A DNA stretch of 13,630 nt from Deltaproteobacteria bacterium CG_4_8_14_3_um_filter_43_13 (GTDB lineage: Bacteria; Desulfobacterota; UBA8473), in contig PFIF01000126.1 in assembly GCA_002782605.1 (NCBI GenBank), forward strand, positions 5,541-19,170. The letters are read 5' to 3'. The notes below the pieces were generated by a model. The model saw only the letters and a list, made by a program, of their open reading frames with translations. It was not told the origin of the DNA and ran no database searches. The first letter of the stretch is position 1, and each line of letters starts with the position of its first letter. Positions 6,563-13,600 of this stretch are shown here, piece after piece. The position numbers and the translations under genes were made by a program.

Positions 6563-7853
6563 ATCCAAACACTCTCTGAAAGATTTCATCTCTGTGTCTT
6601 AAGTGCCAATTAACATCAAAACACTTTTCTACTTCGTTTTCAGTTAAATGCTTCATTATAACCTCATCCTGTAAGATCAAACACTGGAAATCAGCATCTT
6701 CCTTCCATACCCTCATGGCATTTCTCTGAACCATCTCATAAGCGTCTTCACGGCTTACCCCTTTTCTGGTAAGTGCCAAAAGCAACCCTTGGGAGAAGAT
6801 CAGCCCATGTGTTCGATGCATATTGTTCAGCATATTTTCCGGGTACACCTGCAACCCATCTATAAGACCGGTAATCCTATTCAACATGAAATCAACAAGT
6901 ATAGTACTGTCTGGCAATATAATCCTTTCTACCGATGAATGGCTGATGTCTCTCTCATGCCAGAGAGGGATATTCTCTAATGCTGCCAAAGAATTTGATC
7001 TTACTACCCTGGCCAGGCCAGAGAGGTTTTCAGAGAGGATAGGATTCCGTTTATGGGGCATAGCAGAAGACCCCTTTTGCCCCTCAGAAAAAAACTCTTC
7101 CGCTTCAAGTACCTCTGTGCGCTGCAGGTGTCTGATCTCTGTAGCAAATTTATCAACGGAGCTCGCTATTATAGCCAATGTGGTAAGGTACTCAGCATAT
7201 CTATCTCTCTGGATAATCTGGGTTGAAATAGGAGCGGGCTTCAGATCAGACCTCTGGCAGACGTAGTCTTCTACAAAGGGAGGAATGAACGCAAAAGTCC
7301 CCACTGCCCCGGAAATCTTGCCATAGCCTATGGTATCCTTTGCCTTCGTCATTCTATTAAGATTTCTTCTGGTCTCATCATACCAAACTGCGATCTTCAT
7401 ACCAAAGGTAATGGGCTCGGCATGAATACCATGGGTTCTTCCAACCATTACTGTGTCTTTGTACTGATATGCCTTCTTCTTCAAAACGGAAAGCATAGAT
7501 TCCAAATCAGCGATTATTATATCGGCTGCTTCTCTCAGAATAATGGCCATTGAAGTGTCAAGGATATCAGAAGATGTCAAACCCATGTGGATATATCTAG
7601 AATCCTCTCCTACATATTCTCCTACACAGGTAAGGAAGGCAATAACATCGTGTTTCGTTTCCCTTTCTATTTCCTCGATCCTCTTTATGTCAAACCTGGC
7701 TCTCTCTTTTATGTTTTTAATAGCCCCTGGAGGAATATCACCGAGTTCAGCAAGTGCCTCGCATACGAGTATTTCTATCTTAAGCCACTTGTTGAACCTG
7801 TTCTCGGCTTCCCATATCACGGCCATCTCTTTTCTGGTATAACGAGGAATCAA
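6561..7853 (-). CDS. purB: Adenylosuccinate lyase
   Basis: Tetrameric lyase of the fumarase/aspartase superfamily acting twice in purine synthesis: SAICAR to AICAR, and adenylosuccinate to AMP, releasing fumarate each time. At 430 residues it matches the Bacillus/Thermotoga-type enzyme. The family signature GSSAMPHKRNP spans 261-271 and contains the catalytic serine on its mobile loop. TKHDV (His68), TSSD (93-96) and GRTHGIHAEP (His141) are the other conserved active-site segments. The start is TTG at 7851-7853: AAGGAGG lies six bases upstream, and the resulting MIPRYTRKEM is the conserved N-terminus. It is the first gene of the minus-strand cluster, with a promoter about 90 bp upstream, and is divergent from the integrase remnant. 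Confidence 0.97.
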   Translation of the reverse strand: MIPRYTRKEMAVIWEAENRFNKWLKIEILVCEALAELGDIPPGAIKNIKERARFDIKRIEEIERETKHDVIAFLTCVGEYVGEDSRYIHMGLTSSDILDTSMAIILREAADIIIADLESMLSVLKKKAYQYKDTVMVGRTHGIHAEPITFGMKIAVWYDETRRNLNRMTKAKDTIGYGKISGAVGTFAFIPPFVEDYVCQRSDLKPAPISTQIIQRDRYAEYLTTLAIIASSVDKFATEIRHLQRTEVLEAEEFFSEGQKGSSAMPHKRNPILSENLSGLARVVRSNSLAALENIPLWHERDISHSSVERIILPDSTILVDFMLNRITGLIDGLQVYPENMLNNMHRTHGLIFSQGLLLALTRKGVSREDAYEMVQRNAMRVWKEDADFQCLILQDEVIMKHLTENEVEKCFDVNWHLRHRDEIFQRVFG

Positions 7854-7859
7854 GACTTA

Positions 7860-7866
7860 CCTCCTT
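7860..7866 (-). promoter_or_regulatory. Ribosome-binding site deciding the purB TTG start
   Basis: A near-consensus AAGGAGG on the minus strand, six bases before TTG at 7851-7853. This strong match explains how a weak start codon can serve the first gene of the cluster. Confidence 0.85.
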
Positions 7867-7946
7867 ATCTTTGTTCAAGCTTAAAGTGGAAGTTTGTTAA
7901 TTATTCAAGGTGAATCAAATATGAAAAACTCCCATAAGGTGAGGGT

Positions 7947-7975
7947 AAATTAGCAACTTTTAATTGAAAAGTCAA
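7947..7975 (-). promoter_or_regulatory. Probable sigma70-type promoter of the purB-purS-purQ-purL-purF-pyrE cluster
   Basis: On the minus strand TTGACT (7975-7970) is followed after 17 bases by TAATTT (7952-7947). Transcription would start near 7940 and give a leader of about 85 bases before the purB TTG. No PurR-type operator or purine riboswitch was recognised in that leader. This is a consensus match only. Confidence 0.55.
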
Positions 7976-8027
7976 TCGAAAAGCTCGAAGGAAAGGGAGA
8001 TAAGTCAAAAACAGAAATTAAAAGTGC

Positions 8028-8057
8028 TTGACCTTTCTGTTAATTATCCCATAGAAT
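8028..8057 (+). promoter_or_regulatory. Probable sigma70-type promoter of the integrase remnant
   Basis: TTGACC (8028-8033), an 18-base spacer, then TAGAAT (8052-8057). A start near 8064 would leave a leader of roughly 50 bases before the likely GTG start at 8113. It is divergent from the purB promoter, with about 50 bp between the two -35 boxes. Consensus match only. Confidence 0.5.
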
Positions 8058-8112
8058 AGGCCAAGGTTTCTTTTGGGAAAAAAAGGAAATTTTTCAGTGG
8101 GAACTAAAAATA

Positions 8113-9273
8113 GTGCATATATCCCCTTCAATAGAGGTCAGCTATGGGGTAGTAACTATTAGTAAGGATTTCTCAGACAGGATAACAGTTTCCTTTCCAT
8201 ATGACCCTCAACTTGTTAAAAAGGTCAAAACCTATTGATGGCAGAAAATGGCATAGGGATGAGAAATACTGGAGCTTTCCTAGTTCAGATGGAACTCTGG
8301 AGAAGATTTTAAGGGTTTTCGAAGGAGAAGAAATCCATTTAGACCCTGCCTTGCAGATCAAACTTCCCGCTCCTGTCATTGCAAGACATCCCGAACAGAG
8401 TGAGGGAACCCCAAAGCAATCTCTCTACAACTTTGACGACCTCCGCAGAGAGCTTGTATCGAGAAAATACAGTTATAAAACCGTTAAGAGCTATATTTAT
8501 TACAACAAATATTTCCTTACCTTTGCTGACAAGCAGCCGTCTAAAATCAACGATAATGACATGAAAGACTATCTACTTTATCTCGCAGAAGAAAAGCAAT
8601 CAGCAACATCCACACTAAACCAAGCCATCAATGCCCTTAAGTTTTATTACGGCACAATGCTGAAGAAGAAGTTTGTTTATGAGGTTAAAAGACCTCGTAA
8701 AGACAAGAAGTTACCTGTGGTATTGTGAGTCAGGGGGAAGTGGCCAAAATACTTTCATCTGTTGATAATGTCAAACATAAAGCAATTCTGATGATTGTGT
8801 ATTCTGCCGGATTAAGGGTTGGGGAGGTGGTTAAGTTAAAACCAGAGGATATTGATAACCCAAGAATGCTGATTCATATTAGAGGTGCAAAAGGCAGGAA
8901 AGACAGGTATACCATGCTTTCTGAGACTGCATTGGAATTTTTGAGGCAATACTGGAAGGAAAACAGACCTCAAAAATGGTTATTCCCCGGGCAGAACAAG
9001 GAAAGATATATAACAACACGAACGGTTGAGAAGATATTTACAAATGCCCGTGATGCTGCTAAGATACTAAAACCTGTCACAGTTCACAGTCTGAGGCACA
9101 GTTTTGCAACACATCTCCTGGAAACTGGTACAGATTTACGGTATATACAGGAGATTTTAGGTCATAAGAGCAGCAAGACTACAGAAATATATACACATGT
9201 AAGCACAAAGGATATAGGAAGGATTAAAAGTCCATTAGATAGTCTAAACCTGACAAAAGGAGGTGATAAGTGA
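8113..9273 (+). pseudogene. Tyrosine recombinase/integrase, broken by two frameshifts
   Basis: Site-specific recombinase of the XerC/D-phage integrase superfamily. Three pieces in changing frames make one full-length protein of about 386 residues. Piece 1 starts at the likely GTG 8113 (HISPSIEVSYG, ending FPYDPQLVKKVK). Piece 2 resumes at 8231 as PIDGRKWHRDEKYWSFP and carries the SAM-like core-binding domain (about 8433-8710). Piece 3, from 8725, is the catalytic domain. Its active site is complete: Arg in SAGLR, Lys in GAKGRKDR, HSLRH, LGHKSSKTT and the Tyr in EIYTHVS. The first break is one extra A in the AAAA run at 8227-8230. The second is a TG duplication giving TTGTGAGTC in place of TTGAGTC. 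The second break creates a GTGA stop/start overlap (8725-8728), so a separately translated catalytic half cannot be ruled out. The linker between the N-terminal and core-binding domains holds a palindromic repeat. Confidence 0.85.
8375..8423 (+). repeat. Palindromic dispersed-type repeat inside the integrase reading frame
   Basis: The block begins GTCATTGC and ends GCAATCTC, with complementary ends ATTGC (8378-8382) and GCAAT (8416-8420). An inner TCCC/GGGA pair (about 8389-8405) flanks GAACAGAGTGA. Its translation is VIARHPEQSEGTPKQS. Such CATTGC...GCAATC blocks, and the RHPEQSEG peptide, are familiar to me from REP-like intergenic repeats in many bacteria; copy number here cannot be checked from one window. 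It sits in a variable linker and leaves the frame open. Confidence 0.7.
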
Positions 9274-9398
9274 CAAAACTTGTCAAAGCAAAGGGAATCT
9301 CTGGTTCAGCCAGAATCGGGATAGACGAAACAGGTTCGTCTATCCCTCCAAATTGCAAGGATATCCGAACCGAGTTCGGATATGAACGAGTTATGTGA
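9270..9398 (+). CDS. Possible small ORF of 42 residues after the integrase
   Basis: Not a recognised protein. GTG at 9270-9272 overlaps the integrase TGA by four bases (GTGA) and follows a strong AAAGGAGGTGAT Shine-Dalgarno sequence at suitable distance. The product begins MTKLVKAKGISGSARIG and ends FGYERVM. It contains no domain, signal peptide or membrane segment that I can name. Both hairpins of this spacer lie inside its coding frame, which argues that the DNA or RNA structure may matter more than the peptide. The ribosome-binding site is the only positive evidence. Confidence 0.3.
   Translation: MTKLVKAKGISGSARIGIDETGSSIPPNCKDIRTEFGYERVM
9318..9346. repeat. Perfect 12-bp hairpin upstream of the AAA ATPase gene
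   Basis: GGGATAGACGAA (9318-9329) and TTCGTCTATCCC (9335-9346) are exact complements around the loop ACAGG. The next bases are TCCAAATT, not a U-run, so it is not a typical terminator. It lies 14 bp before a second perfect hairpin. Confidence 0.85.
9361..9383. repeat. Perfect 10-bp hairpin upstream of the AAA ATPase gene
   Basis: ATATCCGAAC (9361-9370) and GTTCGGATAT (9374-9383) are exact complements around the loop CGA. Like its neighbour, it has CGAA/TTCG next to the loop and lacks a terminator U-run. Possible roles are a recombination or protein-binding site, or an RNA element 5' of the ATPase message. Confidence 0.85.
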
Positions 9399-9454
9399 AA
9401 TGTGTGAAATGGGGGACAGGCATAAAAAACACTTGAAAACAAGGTGTAGTTCTT

Positions 9455-11605
9455 ATGGATATCTTTATTAAATCTACAAAATCGGAATGGGAGGGGATGG
9501 CCTATATTGCTATTTACGGCGACATGGGCAAGCTTGAAGGTGTAGGCATCGGACAGTTTGCGAGCAATTTCAAGGACGCCTATGTTATTTTGAGAAATAA
9601 GCAAAGCAATAAAGAATGCGGTGGCATAATTAAAACAATACAACCTAATAAAGAGGATTTTATTGAAATTGATCCGTGTCTTTTAAATGACTTATTAGCA
9701 AAGGTTGGTAGCAATATTGAAGTACTACCTCTCAAGCCTTTACCTTCAAAACAAGTTCGTATTGCTGTTTCCAAAGGTGATTTAAATCCTCAAGAGGTCC
9801 AAAACCTCTGCAAGACTTATCTCGCAAGACATCCTCTAAAATCTGGCCAAAGGAAACCAATCTATCTTTTCACAGGAGATAAAATTACTGTTGAGATTTT
9901 AGAGGTTCAGCCAGAAGATTTAGCGATATTTTCAGCTTCAACACAATTAATTATAGATACAGAAAAGACTGCTTTATCTTCTGAGGGTCTCGATGAGGTT
10001 GGTGGATTAGAAAGCGAGAAAAAACTCATCAGAGAGAGGATTCTTTTGCCAATTATTCAGCCCGAATTTTTCTCTGCCCATGGAATCCGCCCCCCAAGAG
10101 GAATTTTACTATGTGGTCCGCCTGGATGTGGCAAGACAATGATTGCAAGGGGACTTAGTGAGGAAATTAAGGCGAATTTTGTAGAACTCAATCCCTCTGA
10201 AGTATTCAATCCATTATACGGTGAAAGTGAAAAGGTAATTAAAGAGAAGTTTAGTAAAGCAAAAGATAAAACACCAGCAATAATATTAATTGACGAAATT
10301 GATGCAATAGGCAGCTCGCGTTCAGCAACGAGGGGTGACCTTGAAAGACGGATTGTAACAACCCTGCTTACTGAAATGGATGGTTTGAAGTCATTGGGCA
10401 GTGTGATTGTTGTTGCAACGACAAATACCCCGGATGTTCTTGACCCTGCATTAAGGAGACCCGGACGTTTTGATTATGAGATTCATATAGGTGTCCCAGA
10501 TAGAAAGGGAAGGCTGGATATTTTGAAGAAAAAGACGAAACATATGTCTCTTTCTGATGGTATTGACTTAAATGAGATTGCCAGAAGGACCCATGGATTT
10601 GTTGGAGCGGATTTAATGATGTTATGCAGAGAGGCCGCATTTGAAGCCTTAACAAACAAGCACACAATAGATGAACTTGCTAAGAGTAAAACAGAACCCA
10701 CTGAGGATATTAAAATTACCAAACAGGATTTTGATAACGCATTAAAGAGGGTTAAACCCTCTGCCTTGCGTGAATTTGCTGTTGAGGTTCCTACAAATCT
10801 CGGCTGGAAAGATGTAGGAGGTTTAGGTGGTATTAAAGATACAATTATAGAGGAGATTATCCGGATTCTTATAGATCCAGAGTCATTTGAGAAAGTTGGT
10901 ATTACTCCGGTAAAAGGTATATTATTATACGGGCCGCCTGGAACAGGTAAGACCTTAATTGCAAGGGTTATTGCTAATGATGCGGAGGCTAATTTTATTT
11001 CTATAAAAGGGCCTGAGGTGCTTTCCAAGTGGTTTGGAGAATCCGAACAGCGTATCAGAACTCTTTTTATGAAAGCCAGGGAATCAAGCCCGTGTATTAT
11101 ATTTTTTGACGAGATTGACGCTATATCAGCAGCAAGGGGTAAGTCTGTTAGCGATGCCGCTGATCGAGTAGTTAACCAACTTCTTACTGAAATGGATGGC
11201 TTTGAAACAGGCAAGCATGTCTGTGTAATTGCAGCAACAAACAGGTCGGAACTGATAGACCCTGCCCTATTGCGTCCCGGAAGATTTGATTATCAAATTG
11301 AGGTGCCTTTACCTGATGAGGCTGGAAGGCAGGAAATATTCAAGATTCATCTTGCCTCAAAACCATTGGCTGATGATATAGATATGGGAAGGCTGGTATC
11401 AGACTCCATGCACTTTTCAGGTGCACATATCGCAGAAGTATGCCGCAGGGCTGCATTAGCTGCTTTCAGAGAGAATAACTTTGTAGTATCAGGAACAAAA
11501 GTGCAAATGAAACATTTATTAGATGCAATTAACATTGTAAAAGAAACAGTAAAAGAAATTGAGATGCCTAAAATAGGGTTTTTAAATAAATTAGGAGGTG
11601 AATAG
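9455..11605 (+). CDS. Cdc48/VAT-like double-AAA ATPase (unfoldase)
   Basis: Cytoplasmic type II AAA ATPase, 716 residues, expected to form hexamers that pull substrates through a central pore. Residues 1-170 resemble the Cdc48/VAT N-domain: a double-psi-barrel-like part (about 35-95) and a second barrel (about 97-168). D1 has Walker A GPPGCGKT (221-228), Walker B IILIDEID (276-283), sensor Asn324, and Arg335 and Arg338 as likely arginine fingers. D2 has GPPGTGKT (493-500), IIFFDEID (548-555), Asn596, Arg607 and Arg610. The pore loops PLYGESE and KWFGESE both keep aromatic residues, so both rings look competent for translocation. The C-terminus ends LGGE and lacks the HbYX motif used for docking on 20S proteasomes. 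AAGGTG eight bases before the ATG supports the start. The Hsp70-like gene follows after 6 bp with its Shine-Dalgarno sequence inside this gene, so the products probably work together. Cdc48-type proteins are archaeal/eukaryotic staples and patchy in bacteria. Confidence 0.93.
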   Translation: MDIFIKSTKSEWEGMAYIAIYGDMGKLEGVGIGQFASNFKDAYVILRNKQSNKECGGIIKTIQPNKEDFIEIDPCLLNDLLAKVGSNIEVLPLKPLPSKQVRIAVSKGDLNPQEVQNLCKTYLARHPLKSGQRKPIYLFTGDKITVEILEVQPEDLAIFSASTQLIIDTEKTALSSEGLDEVGGLESEKKLIRERILLPIIQPEFFSAHGIRPPRGILLCGPPGCGKTMIARGLSEEIKANFVELNPSEVFNPLYGESEKVIKEKFSKAKDKTPAIILIDEIDAIGSSRSATRGDLERRIVTTLLTEMDGLKSLGSVIVVATTNTPDVLDPALRRPGRFDYEIHIGVPDRKGRLDILKKKTKHMSLSDGIDLNEIARRTHGFVGADLMMLCREAAFEALTNKHTIDELAKSKTEPTEDIKITKQDFDNALKRVKPSALREFAVEVPTNLGWKDVGGLGGIKDTIIEEIIRILIDPESFEKVGITPVKGILLYGPPGTGKTLIARVIANDAEANFISIKGPEVLSKWFGESEQRIRTLFMKARESSPCIIFFDEIDAISAARGKSVSDAADRVVNQLLTEMDGFETGKHVCVIAATNRSELIDPALLRPGRFDYQIEVPLPDEAGRQEIFKIHLASKPLADDIDMGRLVSDSMHFSGAHIAEVCRRAALAAFRENNFVVSGTKVQMKHLLDAINIVKETVKEIEMPKIGFLNKLGGE

Positions 11606-11611
11606 AAATTT

Positions 11612-13600
11612 ATGGCTTCATGGATAGGCATTGATCTCGGGACATACAATTCTTCGGCTGCAATTAAAACAAAACAGGGAGCAATAGAAATTGTTAAAAG
11701 TCGGGGAGGGAAATCTAAAGGCATAGTCCCCTTTATTTCTCAGCAGGAAAAGTCCAAAGAATTTCCATCCTTCATATCGTTTAACAAAAATGGCTCTATT
11801 GATGAGATTGGGATGAACAGCAAAGAAAAGGCTTACTCTGAACCTGAATTTGTTGTCTGGGGAATTAAGAGACTTTTAGGGAAGACTTATACTGAATTAA
11901 AGGAAAGCGGAGAGTTAGACCGTTTCCCCTATCGCATAAGGCCGAATAGAACAAACGGCCAGTGCCTTGTAGTGGTTGGAGAAAAATCTTATACTCCTGG
12001 CCAGCTATGTGCAGAGATATTCAAAAAAATAAAACATGATGCCGAAGCACAGACAAATGAAAAGATAGACTCCGTTGTAGTATCAGTCCCTGCCTATTTT
12101 GACCCTGTCCGGGTCACTCCAATTGTTGAAGCAGTAAGAAATGCAGGTTTTATCCATATCAAAACAATTCCTGAACCTGTTGCCGCAGCACTGGCTTATC
12201 ATATTGATATTACTATTAAACCTATTAAAGTTCTGGTGTTTGACCTCGGAGCAGGGACACTCGATGTAACAGCCGGATATATGTATCGCCACCCTGACCG
12301 TACAGATGAATTTGGATTTCAAGTAGAGAAGAATAGAGGCAACTCCAGGCTTGGCGGGATTGATATGGATGATCGTGTATTAAAATTAATTCAAAAAAAA
12401 TGTCAATTATCCGATGTTGCTCCGGTAAACATGGCTATTCTGAGAAGGACAGCCGAAATAGCAAAAATACGACTCTCGGCAGAGACCAAAATAGAGCAGG
12501 AATTTCAACTTGATGGTAAAGAATACCACTGCATCCTTGACCAGATGGAACTGCAATCAGCATTGGAGGGAACAGGAATTGAAATAAATATACTTGAAGA
12601 ATGCAGGCGACAGATAATGTCTGCAATTGACGAAGCCGATTGGGCTCCTCAAGAGATCGAACATGTAATTATGATTGGAGGCCCTACAAAATTATCTTGC
12701 ATCCATGAAGTGCTTAAAATAGTTTTTCACAGCAATCCAATGATATTACAACAGCTTGAGCAGTTTTATTCCGGCAAAGAACCACTTGACAGGATGACCG
12801 CTGTATCTATAGGTGCTGTAATGTCTGTAGACCGAAAGGTTGATGATAGGGTTCCGCATGGCCATGGAATAGAAGTCATTGAATTCAGCGAAGAAGCAAA
12901 GACCTATGTTCCAAAGATACTCATACCACGCGACTCTCCGTATCCTTTTAAGAGTGAGCAATATGTCTTAGAATATATGACCTTCAGCGGATTATATGAC
13001 TTTAAAATAGTTCAACATGTTCCGAAAAGCGAGTTTCAACAATCCGGCTATGAATATAAATTTATAGGAATCCAAAAATTTGCCGTTAAGAATCCGAATA
13101 TGTGTGAGGTAATTTTACAGATGGGATACAATGCCAACAAGGAACTTGAGGTTACAATTAAAAATGCCCTTACGACAGAATCTGTACCCTATGTTGGTAT
13201 TAACCAATTTAGCTGTACAGGACTGAAGTATCCAAGGATTGAAAAAAGACCGCCTAAGCCGCCTGCTCCAGATAGTAAAGGTTCGGGAAGTAACGGGTTA
13301 GAAAGAAAGCCTCAAAAAGTATCACCTTCGCCAGAAGCCCATGATAAATTTATTAAATGGGTTCTAGCTACCATTGTTTTTGTAGAACGAAAGGTGGATA
13401 ATCACCCAACACCTCAGATGTTGATCTCACAGATATTAGATGAAATCAGGAGCTTATTAAGAAAAGATCCAAAGTCAGAATGTGCATCAATCTATACAAA
13501 ATTAAATGGCCTTATCTGGAATGCAAGTTCACGGGGACTTTTGACTCAAAGTGAGTTTAACACCGATTTTCGCAGAGCTTTAACCGTCATTTTGGGATAA
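11612..13600 (+). CDS. Hsp70-like ATPase with a divergent C-terminal half
   Basis: Hsp70/actin-fold ATPase, 662 residues. The nucleotide-binding domain (about 1-410) keeps phosphate-1 IGIDLGTYNSSAA (5-17, with Tyr12 where DnaK has Thr). It also keeps the catalytic-Lys segment GIKRLLG (Lys86, matching DnaK Lys70), phosphate-2 FDLGAGTLDVT (210-220) and the adenosine motif VIMIGGPTK (352-360). After it there is no hydrophobic VLLLD-type linker and no recognisable DnaK substrate-binding domain. Instead there is a beta-rich stretch (about 419-540), a Pro/Ser-rich linker (KRPPKPPAPD, 545-554, to about 576) and a helical tail (about 577-660) that I do not recognise. The start has AGGAGGTGA upstream, overlapping the end of the ATPase gene, so translation is likely coupled. 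No J-domain or GrpE gene is visible; the window ends 30 bp later. It is clearly not housekeeping DnaK. A specialised partner of the adjacent Cdc48-like ATPase is the best inference. Confidence 0.92.
   Translation: MASWIGIDLGTYNSSAAIKTKQGAIEIVKSRGGKSKGIVPFISQQEKSKEFPSFISFNKNGSIDEIGMNSKEKAYSEPEFVVWGIKRLLGKTYTELKESGELDRFPYRIRPNRTNGQCLVVVGEKSYTPGQLCAEIFKKIKHDAEAQTNEKIDSVVVSVPAYFDPVRVTPIVEAVRNAGFIHIKTIPEPVAAALAYHIDITIKPIKVLVFDLGAGTLDVTAGYMYRHPDRTDEFGFQVEKNRGNSRLGGIDMDDRVLKLIQKKCQLSDVAPVNMAILRRTAEIAKIRLSAETKIEQEFQLDGKEYHCILDQMELQSALEGTGIEINILEECRRQIMSAIDEADWAPQEIEHVIMIGGPTKLSCIHEVLKIVFHSNPMILQQLEQFYSGKEPLDRMTAVSIGAVMSVDRKVDDRVPHGHGIEVIEFSEEAKTYVPKILIPRDSPYPFKSEQYVLEYMTFSGLYDFKIVQHVPKSEFQQSGYEYKFIGIQKFAVKNPNMCEVILQMGYNANKELEVTIKNALTTESVPYVGINQFSCTGLKYPRIEKRPPKPPAPDSKGSGSNGLERKPQKVSPSPEAHDKFIKWVLATIVFVERKVDNHPTPQMLISQILDEIRSLLRKDPKSECASIYTKLNGLIWNASSRGLLTQSEFNTDFRRALTVILG

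Noticed and set aside
7854..7946. Purine riboswitch or PurR operator in the purB leader
   Set aside because: I could not find the conserved riboswitch core or a convincing operator palindrome.
9318..9421. Integron attC sites behind the recombinase
   Set aside because: The two hairpins are perfect short-loop stems without the GTTRRRY core boxes or the usual bulged attC layout, and no cassette structure is seen.
10483..11214. Long minus-strand ORF inside the ATPase gene
   Set aside because: It is an antisense shadow of the AAA coding sequence, with no recognisable domain.
11612..13600. Housekeeping DnaK
   Set aside because: It lacks the DnaK linker and substrate-binding domain, has GTYNS in the phosphate-1 loop, and has no grpE or dnaJ beside it in the window.
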